DNA of 64,000 nt, from contig NZ_JACHWS010000001.1 of NCBI RefSeq assembly GCF_014191505.1, forward strand, positions 1,116,001 through 1,180,000, given 5' to 3'. Each line of letters begins with the position of its first letter. Positions within the stretch are counted from its first letter, which is position 1. This DNA comes from Hoyosella altamirensis (GTDB taxonomy: Bacteria > Actinomycetota > Actinomycetes > Mycobacteriales > Mycobacteriaceae). The notes beneath the pieces are model-generated. The model did no database searches. It had not been told where the DNA came from and was given only the letters and a program-made list of their open reading frames with translations. The translations under genes were made by a program, and so were the position numbers. Shown here one piece after another: positions 46,278-55,807 of this stretch.

Positions 46278-47525
46278 GTGGCCACACAAACCGGTGCGCG
46301 CGCGGGTTCGCGACGAGACTTCACCCTGCTGTGGACGGGGCAGGCAGTCTCCGAGCTCGGGAGCCGTGGTTACGGAATCGCGATCATGCTGTGGGTACTC
46401 GCTATGACGGGTTCGCCAGCGATCGTGGGGATGACGGCAACTGTCACGATGGCTTCGTTCGCGCTGTTCAATGTGCCCGCGGGATGGATTGTTGACCACG
46501 CGGACCGTAAACGCACGATGGTGGGAGCTGATCTGCTCGGTGCGGGGGCCGCGACAACGCTTGCCGCCACTGTTTCCGCCAACTCGTTTGTTCTCGCCCA
46601 CATCCTTACTGTCGGTGCAGTGCTTGGCGCCGCCTGGTGTGTTCGCGGTTTAGCAGAAGAAGCCGCCCTCCCACACGTTGTTGGTGACGGCGAACTTACG
46701 CGCGCTGTCAGTCTGGTGGAGGGCCGCGGTTATGCGGCAGGGCTGGCCGGCCCGCCCCTCGCCACAGCGCTGTACGCGATGGCGCCGGTGCTGCCGTTCG
46801 CCGCGCATGCCGTCTCATTTGTGACTGCTGCGTCTACGGCGTCAGCGGTGAAATCTCCACTGCGAACGGCAAGCCTCGAAGACTCTCATGTTCAGGCATC
46901 GCTGGGCGACGGGTTCAGGTTCGTGTGGCGGGATCCTTTTCTCCGGCCCGCCGCTTTGATCGGCGCGCTCTCCGTATTGGTCACAAATGGCGCCGGCCTC
47001 GTCCTGATCGTCATCCTGACAAATACGGGGGCGGCGGTGGTGGCGGTGGGGTTCGCTCTTGCCGCAGCCTATGGTGCCGGGATCGGTGGCAGCCTGATGG
47101 TGCCGCGGCTGCAGCGGCACCATTCAGCTCATGTACTGCTCAGTGTCTCGCTTCTCGCTGGTGCCATCGCCCTGGCGATGATGGTGATGGGTGATCCAGT
47201 TGCAGCAACCGTGGGCTACTCGCTCCTGCTGGCCGCCCAGCCGCTATGGCAGGTGACCGTCTCCGCAACAATGCTAGAAGTAACGCCCGATGAGCTTCGC
47301 GGCCGTGCTGGCGGCGCGCTCGGCCTGGTGGCTACCGTACCTGCGGTATTCGCACCGCTTTGTGCGGGCATTCTGGCGGTATCGCTGGGCGTCGCGACTA
47401 CTGTCTCGCTTCTGACTGCCGCACTGCTCGCCGGTTTCCTCTTCACCTTGCGAGCCCGAGGCTTGCGTGCCGTACCGAGCTACTTGCTGGGCCGGGATCG
47501 CAGTTCGTTCAGCACCAGACCGTAA
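46278..47525 (+). CDS. MFS transporter, putative peptide exporter
   Basis: 415 aa, GTG start two bases after the SagB stop. About 12 membrane segments of the MFS 3/ EmrB-like efflux type (DFTLLWTGQAVSELGSRGYG, NVPAGWIVDHADRKRTMVGA, LWQVTVSATMLEVTPDELRG). As last gene of the RiPP cluster it most plausibly exports the finished peptide and gives self-protection. No protease gene is in the cluster, so leader removal must come from elsewhere. Ends overlap the convergent DUF gene by 46 bases. Confidence 0.85.
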   Translation: MATQTGARAGSRRDFTLLWTGQAVSELGSRGYGIAIMLWVLAMTGSPAIVGMTATVTMASFALFNVPAGWIVDHADRKRTMVGADLLGAGAATTLAATVSANSFVLAHILTVGAVLGAAWCVRGLAEEAALPHVVGDGELTRAVSLVEGRGYAAGLAGPPLATALYAMAPVLPFAAHAVSFVTAASTASAVKSPLRTASLEDSHVQASLGDGFRFVWRDPFLRPAALIGALSVLVTNGAGLVLIVILTNTGAAVVAVGFALAAAYGAGIGGSLMVPRLQRHHSAHVLLSVSLLAGAIALAMMVMGDPVAATVGYSLLLAAQPLWQVTVSATMLEVTPDELRGRAGGALGLVATVPAVFAPLCAGILAVSLGVATTVSLLTAALLAGFLFTLRARGLRAVPSYLLGRDRSSFSTRP

Positions 47526-47935
47526 AGGAGGTGGTCGGCAGCGAGCGCCGCCCGTTCGGGTGGCGGGCGCTTCCGGCGTAGCCGGATTCCGAAGACCGGT
47601 TCGAGTATCACCTCGAACGCTGCCCACAGCGCTAAACCGTACGCCGGACCCATCCACCGGGACTGTCGGATCGGCGGAGGCAGTGCACCGAAGAATGCGC
47701 CGCCAGCGGCTCCGTATCCCCAGTGCGCTAAGACGAGAAGCGAGTCAGCTGCCGGGTCGGGCAGCCGGTCCACTAGATGCGGAACCTCCTGGTCGGCGAT
47801 CATTTCCGGTGGAGTTTCCTTGACGATGCCCGCCTTAGTGCTGAGTGCCCGCATCCCGGTCATACTCATAGCCGCGACTACCCCTCGTACGGCCGCGTGT
47901 ACGGAATCGGTGCGATTGAAGGTGAGAACGCGCAT
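47480..47935 (-). CDS. Small membrane protein (DUF1440-like)
   Basis: About 151 aa with hydrophobic segments near 20-40, 75-100 and 105-125 and the pattern GIVKETPPEMIADQ ... AHWGYGAAGGAFFGALPP, similar to DUF1440-type proteins. ATG 47935 is used; a TTG at 47968 would add 11 residues. It lies downstream of (and probably separate from) the desA3 gene, 42 bp upstream, same direction. Function unknown. Confidence 0.7.
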   Translation of the reverse strand: MRVLTFNRTDSVHAAVRGVVAAMSMTGMRALSTKAGIVKETPPEMIADQEVPHLVDRLPDPAADSLLVLAHWGYGAAGGAFFGALPPPIRQSRWMGPAYGLALWAAFEVILEPVFGIRLRRKRPPPERAALAADHLLYGLVLNELRSRPSK

Positions 47936-47977
47936 GGGAATGCGGTACCCCAGCAACCTGGCGGGCAAACGTGACGG

Positions 47978-49303
47978 CTACGCGCTCGAAGCTGGCATCC
48001 GGGCGCGATACCTGGAAGCTTCACTCAGGCGCGCTGGTGGCTTCTCGTCTTCGGTGCGCTTGTACGGTCCGGGCTTGGGGCGGGGCTTCCCGCCCGGGAA
48101 TGCGAGCCGGAAGATAGTGCGATGTACAACGCCCCATTGGTGCCCGAAGCGCCCGGTGTTGTAGGGGAGTTCGTAGCGTTCGCAGATCTCTTTGACCTTC
48201 GGCGCGATCTCGGCGTATCGCGTGCTCGGCATGTCCGGGTACAGATGGTGCTCGACCTGATATCCCAGGTTGCCACTCATGACGTGGAATAGTGGAGTGC
48301 CTTCGATGTTGGCGGCGCCCACGAGCTGGCGCAGGTACCACTCGCCGCGGCTTTCGTTCTCCGTTTCTTCCTGAGTGAAGGTGTATGTCTGGTCAGGGAA
48401 GTGACCGCAGAAGATGATCGCGTGGCTCCACACATTCCGGATCAGGTTTGCTGTCGCATTGGCAGCCAGAGTGGCAACGAACGCGCGCTTCGCCACAGGG
48501 AGGACCGCGTCGGCTGCGCCGATCAGCCTGTTGAGTGTGCGGCGCTTCGACGAACCGGGCAGCAGCTGCCGGATCGGTTCGCTCTTGGGCTTCACCATGC
48601 GGCCCTGCGAGGCGGTCTGAGCGGCGCCGACGGCCAGTGCGGACACGAGCGGCCAGCCAATATAGTCTTTGATGATCTGTGCGCGTGCTTTACCTGAGAT
48701 TCCCTTGAGGTCCTCCCACACTTCGCTCAGAGGCTTCTCGCGCCGCCGAATTGCTTCGATATCCATGTCGTGAACTGCGACGCCCCACTCGAAAAGCGCC
48801 GTCAAGGCGAGGTTGTACAGCGGTTGGAGCAGGTACCCCGGATGCCAGGGCTGTTTCGGGTCTATCCGCATGATCTCGTAACCGAGATCTTTGTCCTTGC
48901 CGATGATGTTGGTATAGGTGTGGTGAATGTAGTTGTGTGAATGCTTCCAGGCGTGAGCGGTCGAGGCCGTGTCCCAGTCCCAGGTCGACGAGTGGATGTC
49001 CGGATCGTTCATCCAGTCCCACTGACCATGCATCACGTTGTGCCCGATCTCCATGTTCTCGAGGATCTTCGCCGTGCCCAGGCAAGCGGTCCCCGCGATC
49101 CAGCTGGTGCGGCTGAGCGAGGCCAGGAGGAGAACCCGCCCTGCTACAGCGAGCTGGCGCTGCGCTGAGATGACAGTCTTGATGTAGCGCCGGTCGCGCT
49201 CACCGAGGTCGTTGTAGACCTCCTCATGGATCCGGTCGAACTCTTTCTCCAGCTCCAGAATCTGATCTTCAGTCAGATGGGCGAATGGTGATTTCGTGTT
49301 CAT
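47978..49303 (-). CDS. desA3: Acyl-CoA delta-9 desaturase (DesA3-like)
   Basis: 441-aa membrane fatty-acyl desaturase. The three histidine boxes are HNVMH (88-92), HSHNYIHH (121-128, HxxxHH) and QVEHHLYPDMP near 370, binding the diiron centre. It resembles mycobacterial DesA3 (Rv3229c). ATG 49303 follows AAAGGAG; a GTG at 49333 overlapping the reductase stop is an alternative. It takes electrons from the upstream reductase, 26 bp away, together forming an unsaturated-fatty-acid (oleate) system. Two or more membrane helices lie around the boxes. Confidence 0.92.
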   Translation of the reverse strand: MNTKSPFAHLTEDQILELEKEFDRIHEEVYNDLGERDRRYIKTVISAQRQLAVAGRVLLLASLSRTSWIAGTACLGTAKILENMEIGHNVMHGQWDWMNDPDIHSSTWDWDTASTAHAWKHSHNYIHHTYTNIIGKDKDLGYEIMRIDPKQPWHPGYLLQPLYNLALTALFEWGVAVHDMDIEAIRRREKPLSEVWEDLKGISGKARAQIIKDYIGWPLVSALAVGAAQTASQGRMVKPKSEPIRQLLPGSSKRRTLNRLIGAADAVLPVAKRAFVATLAANATANLIRNVWSHAIIFCGHFPDQTYTFTQEETENESRGEWYLRQLVGAANIEGTPLFHVMSGNLGYQVEHHLYPDMPSTRYAEIAPKVKEICERYELPYNTGRFGHQWGVVHRTIFRLAFPGGKPRPKPGPYKRTEDEKPPARLSEASRYRARMPASSA

Positions 49304-49329
49304 TGTCGGAATGCTCCTTTCGAGGTGCT

Positions 49330-50433
49330 TCACAGACTGATGGCGATGTCACCTTCAGCGGTGTTGACGCACGTGCGGATCGTTTCGCCTTTGCTGCCGC
49401 CGACTTCGCCGCTCCGCAGGTCACGGATCTGACCGGACAGCAGTGTGCCGACGCATGTATGGCACACCCCGATGCGGCAGCCGTAGGGCATTTTCACTCC
49501 GGCTTCCTCGCCGACCTCCAGAATTGGCGTTTCGCCGTCGCATTCGGCCGTCACTTTGCTATGTGTGAGGTGAACCTTCCCGCCCGCTCCGCCCTTGCCT
49601 TGGCCGCCAATTACCGGCTGGAAACGCTCATAGTGAATGTGGTCTGATAGTCCATTTTCTTCAAAGTGATCGAGAAAGGAATCGGTCATTTCCCCTGGGC
49701 CTGAACAGAAGGTCTCCCGTTCGCGCCAGTCAGGGCAGACGTCGTCCAGCTGGTCAACGGTGAATTGCTGGTCGTGTTCAGTTATCCGGAGGTGCAGTCT
49801 GAATCCGGGATAGCGATCATCGAGATCTTTCAGCACATCCGCGAACATCACTTCGTCCGCTTTGTGCGCCGAATGAACGATCACGACGTCGTTGACCTCT
49901 TCCCGGTGGTCGAGGCTGCGCAACATGCTCATGATGGGCGTGATCCCACTGCCAGCGCTGATAAACAGCATCTTCTCCGGCAGCGGATCTGGAAGCGTGA
50001 ATACGCCCTCGATCTCACCGAGGCGCACGATCGTACCGGGGGTAATCCGACGGACGAGATACGGCGACACGGTTCCGGACTCGACGACCTTGGGTGAGAC
50101 GCTGACCAGGCCATCTTCTGGATCCGGATCGGATGTCAGGGAGTAGGCCCTCCAATGAAACCTGCCATTAATAAGCACACCGAGCCTGATGTACTGCCCT
50201 GGCTTGTGTCCCGGCCAGTTGAAGCCGGGCATGATCGAAACGGTAACTGCCTGACTGCCCTGCCATTCGATCTTTTCCACGCGGCCCCGCAGTTCTTTCG
50301 TCGTCCACAGGGGGTTAATTAGTTCGAGATAGTCGTCAGGCAATAATGGAGTGAAGAGGTGCCGCACTGCCTTGAGTGCGCGGCGGCGGACAGGATGCAC
50401 CTCGGGTTCTGCGCCTCGCTCAGCCATTGCCAC
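49330..50433 (-). CDS. Ferredoxin reductase for acyl desaturase (Rv3230c-like)
   Basis: 367 aa: an FAD-binding beta barrel (RAYSLTSDPD), an NAD(P) domain (FISAGSGITPIMSMLRSL) and a C-terminal plant-type 2Fe-2S domain with PYGCRIGVCHTC (CX4CX2C) and a later Cys. It passes NAD(P)H electrons to the desaturase DesA3, as Rv3230c does for Rv3229c. The gene is upstream in the same direction; an AT-rich 134-bp gap precedes it and holds the operon promoter. Confidence 0.9.
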   Translation of the reverse strand: MAMAERGAEPEVHPVRRRALKAVRHLFTPLLPDDYLELINPLWTTKELRGRVEKIEWQGSQAVTVSIMPGFNWPGHKPGQYIRLGVLINGRFHWRAYSLTSDPDPEDGLVSVSPKVVESGTVSPYLVRRITPGTIVRLGEIEGVFTLPDPLPEKMLFISAGSGITPIMSMLRSLDHREEVNDVVIVHSAHKADEVMFADVLKDLDDRYPGFRLHLRITEHDQQFTVDQLDDVCPDWRERETFCSGPGEMTDSFLDHFEENGLSDHIHYERFQPVIGGQGKGGAGGKVHLTHSKVTAECDGETPILEVGEEAGVKMPYGCRIGVCHTCVGTLLSGQIRDLRSGEVGGSKGETIRTCVNTAEGDIAISL

Positions 50434-50567
50434 ATCATAAAAGCCTTGATTGTCGCAGGCAACATATATCGAGAATCTGTAAGTAATTCTCAGGAAAGTA
50501 AAGAATGGTTACAGCTCACCTAATGATGAATAGTACCCATTTCATCAATAAATTAAACATGCAGTTT

Positions 50568-51812
50568 TCAAGATCTTTTTAGGGCGTCAATTCCGTAGGT
50601 TTCCACACACGCGAGGGCGAGTTCAACCTCAAGGCGGCGCTCAGCAAGTGCGTCCCCGAGTAACGCCTGCGCCTGCTCCACGCGATAGCGAACGGTGTTT
50701 TTGTGCACCTGCAACTGACGCGCTGCCCGCGCGGGACTGCTGCCCGCGAGGAAATAGGCGCGCAGAGTTTCGCGTAAACGAGCCGTAGTGTCATCATCCG
50801 AAGAGAGTTCTCCCAGCTCCCGTTGGACGAATGTACGCAGCGCATCCCGATCGAGCCCCATGAGGTACGGGATCTGAACCTCGTCGTAACGGGTGAACCG
50901 TGCACTCCCGAAACGCGCGGCCGCGACCCGGTTCGCAGCGATCGCCTCACGGTGGCTGGCAACAAACCCCGCGACGCCGCGCATTGGGGTTCCGACCGCC
51001 GCGCTAAGGTGCGCAGGCCACGCGCTGATCAGGGCGAGGGCGTCAAGGTCCGGCGACTCGACAGTTGCGATCCACGCCCACAATCCGCGAGCTCCGGACG
51101 CCACGGTGAGTGCCCGCGCTGCCCCGAGAGCACGAGCGATCGCCTGCGCTGCGGCTTCCAATTGCGGGAGGATGTCAGTTCCAGGGTCATCCTGGTCGGT
51201 CCAGAGCACCGCTGCTGTGTGGTGGCGCCGTAACGGATAGTCGAGCTGGGCGGAGGCGTCGTCGACGGGAAGCTTCTCGCCACGCAAGAGGCCGTGGACA
51301 GTTTCAGCACGGCGGGCGAGCGCGCCGCGCATCAGCGCTTCACGTTCCTTGGTGTACGTGGAGAGCAGCACGTCGGTGGACAGCTCTAGCCAGCGCATCG
51401 CGAGACCCCACAAGTCGACTATGGCGGCGAGTTTCAGCTCTGGATCGACTGGGATCTCTTGCACGATCTCGTTGAGAAGTGTGAGCGCGGTGGTGCGGCC
51501 GGTGCCATATATTTTGAGCAATATCTGCACGTCCATGCCGCGCCGGGCGACAGTGCGGGCTAAGGCAACAGCTTCGGGAGGCGGCTGATACTCGGCGCTC
51601 GGTGTTGTCGCCGTCGCCATGAATGTCCTGAGCTGGGCGACAGTGCTGGCGTGCAAATCGCGGCGAAACTCATCATCGTCAGCGAGTTCGGGCAACCGCA
51701 GCATGATCTCATCGTTGACGCGCTGCGTGAAGTACTCGAGCATGCTCGGCTGCAGGGCGTCGGCGGTCACCCGCGCGATCCACTGGTCGATTTCGCTATC
51801 ACGTTCGGCCAT
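50568..51812 (-). CDS. PucR/CdaR-type transcriptional regulator
   Basis: 414 aa, with a helical N-terminal sensor (about 1-170), a GGDEF-like central region and a C-terminal PucR HTH: FLAGSSPARAARQLQVHKNT, VRYRVEQAQALLGDALAERR. The open frame extends to 52148 but ATG 51812 has GTGAGGG upstream. It is divergent from an SDR gene and aldehyde dehydrogenase, which it may control. Typical PucR regulators respond to amino acids or carbon metabolites. Confidence 0.87.
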   Translation of the reverse strand: MAERDSEIDQWIARVTADALQPSMLEYFTQRVNDEIMLRLPELADDDEFRRDLHASTVAQLRTFMATATTPSAEYQPPPEAVALARTVARRGMDVQILLKIYGTGRTTALTLLNEIVQEIPVDPELKLAAIVDLWGLAMRWLELSTDVLLSTYTKEREALMRGALARRAETVHGLLRGEKLPVDDASAQLDYPLRRHHTAAVLWTDQDDPGTDILPQLEAAAQAIARALGAARALTVASGARGLWAWIATVESPDLDALALISAWPAHLSAAVGTPMRGVAGFVASHREAIAANRVAAARFGSARFTRYDEVQIPYLMGLDRDALRTFVQRELGELSSDDDTTARLRETLRAYFLAGSSPARAARQLQVHKNTVRYRVEQAQALLGDALAERRLEVELALACVETYGIDALKRS

Positions 51813-51980
51813 TTCCCTCACCGTCTCGCGCCGCGACCAATTCCGTTTGTATCCAGAGTACAAAACTTGCCGGAAAGTCCGGCCTCCCAACCCGAGATTC
51901 TGGACGCTGCTAAAGCGCACACTGGAAGGCACCGCGTCTCGCGGTGCCGCAGCACGCTGTACGAACCTGGGAGAGAGTTC

Positions 51981-52808
51981 ATGAGCACACCACTGGCAGG
52001 CCGGGTAGTTGCAATCACCGGAGGCGCGCGTGGGATCGGTTACGCCACCGCGAAACATTTGATCGCGCAGGGCGCAAAGGTCGCGATTGGCGATATCGAC
52101 GAAGCCCAGCTGAAGACCGCGGCGGATGATCTCGGTACTGTCGCCCACAAGCGTCTCGACGTCACCGATGCGGAATCATTCAAAGAATTCTTCGCCTTCG
52201 TTGAAGCTCAGGCTGGCCCTGTGGACGTGCTGATCAACAACGCGGGAATAATGCCGGTTGGCTTAGTGATAGATGAGGACGAAACGATCGTCCGGCGGAT
52301 GTTCGAAATCAACGTCTTCGGTGTGATCACCGGAACCAAGATCGCACTGCGAAGCATGCTTCCGCACGGAGCCGGTCAGATCATCAACATTGCATCTCTG
52401 GCGGGCGAAATGACATTCCCGGGTCTCGCCTCCTACTGCGGGACCAAACATGCAGTTCTCGGCTTCAGTGATTCCGTCCGCAAAGAGGTCCGCGGTTCTG
52501 GCGTGACAGTATCGTGCATCTTGCCGACGATCACCAACACTCAACTCGCATCGGGCGCCAAGGGGATCCGTGGCATCAGGACAGCAGAACCGGAGGAGAT
52601 CGCCGCAGCGATAGCGCGCGTCATCGAGAAGCCGGTCCCGCGTACCCGAGTGACCGGGCTCGCTGGTTCGCTCGTACGCGCGCAGCACTTCTTTCCGCAT
52701 GGGTTTTATGAGCGCATTGGCCGTCTCCTCGGCGCCGACACCCAATTCGTGACGGACCTCGACGTCACAGCGCGTCGCGACTATGAAGACCGCGCCCGCC
52801 ACAGCTGA
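51981..52808 (+). CDS. Short-chain dehydrogenase/reductase
   Basis: 275 aa classical SDR: TGGARGIGYATAKHL (NAD(P) motif), NNAGIMPVG, catalytic Ser in IASLAGEM and YCGTK (Tyr, Lys) of the YxxxK pair. Oxidises or reduces a hydroxy/keto group. ATG 51981 has GGGAGAG upstream; an upstream frame to 51651 is unlikely since it crosses the divergent regulator's start region. 62 bp before the aldehyde dehydrogenase, likely the same operon. Confidence 0.9.
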   Translation: MSTPLAGRVVAITGGARGIGYATAKHLIAQGAKVAIGDIDEAQLKTAADDLGTVAHKRLDVTDAESFKEFFAFVEAQAGPVDVLINNAGIMPVGLVIDEDETIVRRMFEINVFGVITGTKIALRSMLPHGAGQIINIASLAGEMTFPGLASYCGTKHAVLGFSDSVRKEVRGSGVTVSCILPTITNTQLASGAKGIRGIRTAEPEEIAAAIARVIEKPVPRTRVTGLAGSLVRAQHFFPHGFYERIGRLLGADTQFVTDLDVTARRDYEDRARHS

Positions 52809-52870
52809 ACGCCTCAATTTCACTACACGGCGGCAGTATCTGTCGCCAGTACTAAGGGAGTACGCCTGTA

Positions 52871-54424
52871 ATGCCAGCACCAGCCCCACAGACATTTGAG
52901 CGCCTCGCTGATCTCGCTGCGATCCCAGCGGGCAGTGAGCGCGAGACACGTCCGGTCGTCGAAGTCTTCACCGGCCAGACAATGGCGAAAGTCGCGGTCG
53001 CAACCGCGGCTGACGCCCGCGAGGCGATTGACAACGCTCGCGCGGCGCAGTCCGCGTGGGCGCAGAGATCCGTCAAGGAACGGACCGAGATCTTCCACCG
53101 CTACTACAAGCTCGTACTCGATAACCGTGAATCACTCATGGACATGTCCCAGGCTGAGACCGGCAAAGCCAGAGTCTCAGCGCTCGAGGAAGTTCTCGAC
53201 ATTGCGCTCAACGCACGGTATTACGCGCGCACGGCGCGGAAGCTGCTCGAGCCGCGCGCGGCACAAGGCATGCTCCCCGGACTGACAAAGACAGTCGTCC
53301 GGCATCAGCCGAAGGGCGTCGTCGGCGTGATCTCGCCGTGGAACTATCCGATGACACTCGCAGTGTCGGACGCGATTCCCGCGCTGATCGCGGGTAACGC
53401 CGTAGTAGTCAAACCGGATAGCAACACGCCCTATTGCGCGCTGGCATGCGCCGAACTTCTCTACGAAGCGGGTCTTCCGCGTGAACTCTTCGCGGTTGTC
53501 CCAGGTCCGGGCTCCGTGGTGGGAACTGAGATCATCGAGCACACTGACTACATCATGTTCACTGGTTCAACCGCGACCGGCCAGGCGCTCGCCAAGAAGG
53601 CAGCGGCACGCCTCGTCGGTTTCTCCGCTGAACTCGGCGGCAAGAACGCCATGATTGTCGCTGAGGGTGCAGACCTGCTCAAAGTTGCGGAAGGCGCAAC
53701 CCGCGCATGCTTCTCCAACTCGGGACAGTTGTGCGTGTCAATCGAGCGGATCTACGTCGAGAAGTCAATTGCGGCCGATTTCACCGCGGTTTTCCGGGAC
53801 AAAGTTGCAGCCATGGATATCGGCGCGGGATACAAGTTTGGCCCGGCGATGGGAAGTCTCGTTTCGCTCGACCAGCTCGAGACCGTCAGGGCACACGTAG
53901 AAGATGCCGTCGCGAAGGGCGCGACAGTAGTTGCTGGCGGGCAGCCCCGCCCCGACCTGGGGCCGTGCTTCTTCGAGCCCACGGTCCTCACCGATGTGAC
54001 ACCCGATATGCGATGCGCTCAGGAAGAAACCTTCGGGCCTCTTGTGTCGATCTATGCAGTCGATTCTGTGGATGAAGCGATCGAGCGCGCTAACGACACC
54101 GAGTACGGGCTCAACGCCAGCGTGTGGGCGGCCACCACAGCCGAGGGCGAAGCGATCGCCGCTCGTGTACGTGCAGGGACCGTGAACGTGAACGAGGGGT
54201 ACGGTCCGGCATTCGGCAGCACGGATGCCCCGATGGGTGGCATGGGCGCATCAGGAATGGGGCGCCGGCACGGCGCAGAAGGCCTGCTGAAGTACACCGA
54301 ACCGCAGACCATTGCGACGCAGCGGGTGCTCAACCTCGGGGGGCCGTCCTTCCTGCCACTGAAGGTGTGGGCGCCGATTCTGCCCTACGGCATTAAGGCC
54401 CTGAAGTTCTTGCCGGGGCGGTAA
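52871..54424 (+). CDS. gabD2: Succinate-semialdehyde dehydrogenase (NADP+), GabD2-like
   Basis: 517-aa aldehyde dehydrogenase close to the mycobacterial GabD2 group. Catalytic Glu is in AELGGKN and Cys in NSGQLCVSIERIYVE; the FTGSTATGQALA and EETFGPL blocks are present. Oxidises succinate semialdehyde or a related aldehyde to the acid. Operon with the upstream SDR and presumably controlled by the divergent PucR-type regulator. Followed by a hairpin terminator. Confidence 0.88.
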   Translation: MPAPAPQTFERLADLAAIPAGSERETRPVVEVFTGQTMAKVAVATAADAREAIDNARAAQSAWAQRSVKERTEIFHRYYKLVLDNRESLMDMSQAETGKARVSALEEVLDIALNARYYARTARKLLEPRAAQGMLPGLTKTVVRHQPKGVVGVISPWNYPMTLAVSDAIPALIAGNAVVVKPDSNTPYCALACAELLYEAGLPRELFAVVPGPGSVVGTEIIEHTDYIMFTGSTATGQALAKKAAARLVGFSAELGGKNAMIVAEGADLLKVAEGATRACFSNSGQLCVSIERIYVEKSIAADFTAVFRDKVAAMDIGAGYKFGPAMGSLVSLDQLETVRAHVEDAVAKGATVVAGGQPRPDLGPCFFEPTVLTDVTPDMRCAQEETFGPLVSIYAVDSVDEAIERANDTEYGLNASVWAATTAEGEAIAARVRAGTVNVNEGYGPAFGSTDAPMGGMGASGMGRRHGAEGLLKYTEPQTIATQRVLNLGGPSFLPLKVWAPILPYGIKALKFLPGR

Positions 54425-54436
54425 TGACTACTGCGA

Positions 54437-54490
54437 AACACCAGTGGCGACAGCATTCACCGTGAGCTGAGTGAAGTCGTCACTGGTGTT
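54437..54490. terminator. Hairpin between convergent genes
   Basis: AACACCAGTG and CACTGGTGTT are perfect 10-bp arms with a 34-nt loop, between gabD2 and the convergent unknown gene at 54498. Loop is long and no T-run is obvious, so it may be a weak bidirectional terminator. Confidence 0.6.
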
Positions 54491-54497
54491 CTCGCAT

Positions 54498-55163
54498 TCA
54501 GTCCACCTTGTGCAGCGCGTAGAATCCGATCTTCATGTACTTGCCGGCTACGCGGAACAGGATCTTTCCGAGGAAGACGCCGGGTGCGAGTTCAACGAGT
54601 TCATCCCGGATGCTGCGAATCAGCAGCCGCGGGTTGGTTTCGATCGACTTGTAGTCGATGACAAGCACTTTCTGATCTTCTGCATCCTTGTCGCGGCTTT
54701 CCTCAACATGTGTCTTGAACTCGAATGCGAGCGTGCCGTCCTCAGTTTGCGTCATCGAGTACAACGGCCACAGCAACCGCAATGGTGTCGACGCGCGTGA
54801 GGAAATGCGGTTGGAGCCGCCCTCGGGGGCGAAGCGTTTGCCTTCCCATGGCATCCAGAGGTCGGTGACAGCCGTGACGGTTCGGTCCAGAATCGGAAGC
54901 GTCGTGGTCATCACGAGCATGCCCTCGGTTCGACCGTGAAGCTCCGCTGGGGGACGTCCCGCCCGGAACAGCGTCTCGAGTTCGCGGGCCGCCCGATCGT
55001 AATCACGAAGGTCGCTATCGCGGAGCTGACGTAACCACGCCCACACCTCACCGCATGCCGCTGCACGGTCAGTTTTGGCGCGTTCTCGCAGGTCCGTCAG
55101 TCGCTGGACCGGGTCTCCGGAGATAGCGGCTGAGTCGGAACCATTGTCGTCAGCAGGTGACAT
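54498..55163 (-). CDS. Conserved hypothetical protein
   Basis: About 221 aa, no domain I recognise. N-terminal helical segment (QRLTDLRERAKTDRAAACGE) with Trp and Arg-rich parts (VWAWLRQLRDSDLRDYDRAA), then beta-like C-terminal region (FEFKTHVEESRDKDAEDQKV, VLVIDYKSIETNPRLLIRSI, APGVFLGKILFRV). No signal or membrane segment. ATG 55163 with GGGG upstream is preferred to the 55175 ATG. Possibly a lipid- or hydrophobic-ligand protein by the late beta strands, but this is a guess. Confidence 0.62.
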   Translation of the reverse strand: MSPADDNGSDSAAISGDPVQRLTDLRERAKTDRAAACGEVWAWLRQLRDSDLRDYDRAARELETLFRAGRPPAELHGRTEGMLVMTTTLPILDRTVTAVTDLWMPWEGKRFAPEGGSNRISSRASTPLRLLWPLYSMTQTEDGTLAFEFKTHVEESRDKDAEDQKVLVIDYKSIETNPRLLIRSIRDELVELAPGVFLGKILFRVAGKYMKIGFYALHKVD

Positions 55164-55245
55164 TAAATACCCCATCCATAGGTGTCGAACGTGATGGTAA
55201 GTCTACGGCCGACAGCGGGCATCGTGGTGTAGTTCACACCGCCTG

Positions 55246-55707
55246 TCACCACCAGGGAATGGGCCACCGTGAGAAGCACAGTCGCGATAGCAGGACGTCT
55301 TCTTCCAGCGCGATGATCTCCATTGAATGAATGCCCGTGTGATGAAAGGCGAGTTCTTCCGGGATGCGAGGTCCGACCGTCATCGTCTTTCCGAGTAACA
55401 CATGTCCGGCGAAGTTCAGCACCGCGACGTTCGCGGGGCGGCCATGGTGCGTCAGCCGGACTTTGACGTGCTGCATTGTGGAGCCGAAACGAATGTTGGT
55501 CGTTCGGCCGACGTCGAGGCCGGTGACAGTGCCTGCCGTGCGCACATGCGTCTCAGGCAGGGGCACGCCGTCGTGCGCGAGAACTTCGAGCGTGAACCCA
55601 GGGCCTGTCCGGGGATTGCGGCCGGAGTCGTCCGGTGAAAAATTGACTGTCTGGCCGCGCAGATACGAGAGGGGCCGCGTGATCGACAGGGGGGATAGGG
55701 GGGACAC
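55246..55707 (-). CDS. Hypothetical beta-rich protein
   Basis: 153 aa, GTG start after GAGGAG. Mostly beta-strand-like with RHS-type pattern (FTLEVLAHDGVPLPETHVRT, VAVLNFAGHVLLGKTMTVGP) and a Trp-rich end (CFSRWPIPWW). No recognised motif. It lies between the unknown protein and phaZ in the same direction; spacing of 100 bp to phaZ and 82 bp to the unknown gene. Function unknown. Confidence 0.65.
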   Translation of the reverse strand: MSPLSPLSITRPLSYLRGQTVNFSPDDSGRNPRTGPGFTLEVLAHDGVPLPETHVRTAGTVTGLDVGRTTNIRFGSTMQHVKVRLTHHGRPANVAVLNFAGHVLLGKTMTVGPRIPEELAFHHTGIHSMEIIALEEDVLLSRLCFSRWPIPWW

Positions 55708-55807
55708 GGTGACTCCTCCTCATGATCTTCTCCTGCACATTGTGCTCGCCTGCGCGCAACCGTGAGGCCGGTTTGCGTGACCCGTTCAGGATTGCCTCGA
55801 TGGGCCG

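Noticed and set aside
51813-52148. Upstream extension of the PucR reading frame
   Set aside because: It overlaps the divergent SDR gene, has no conserved residues, and ATG 51812 has a good ribosome site.
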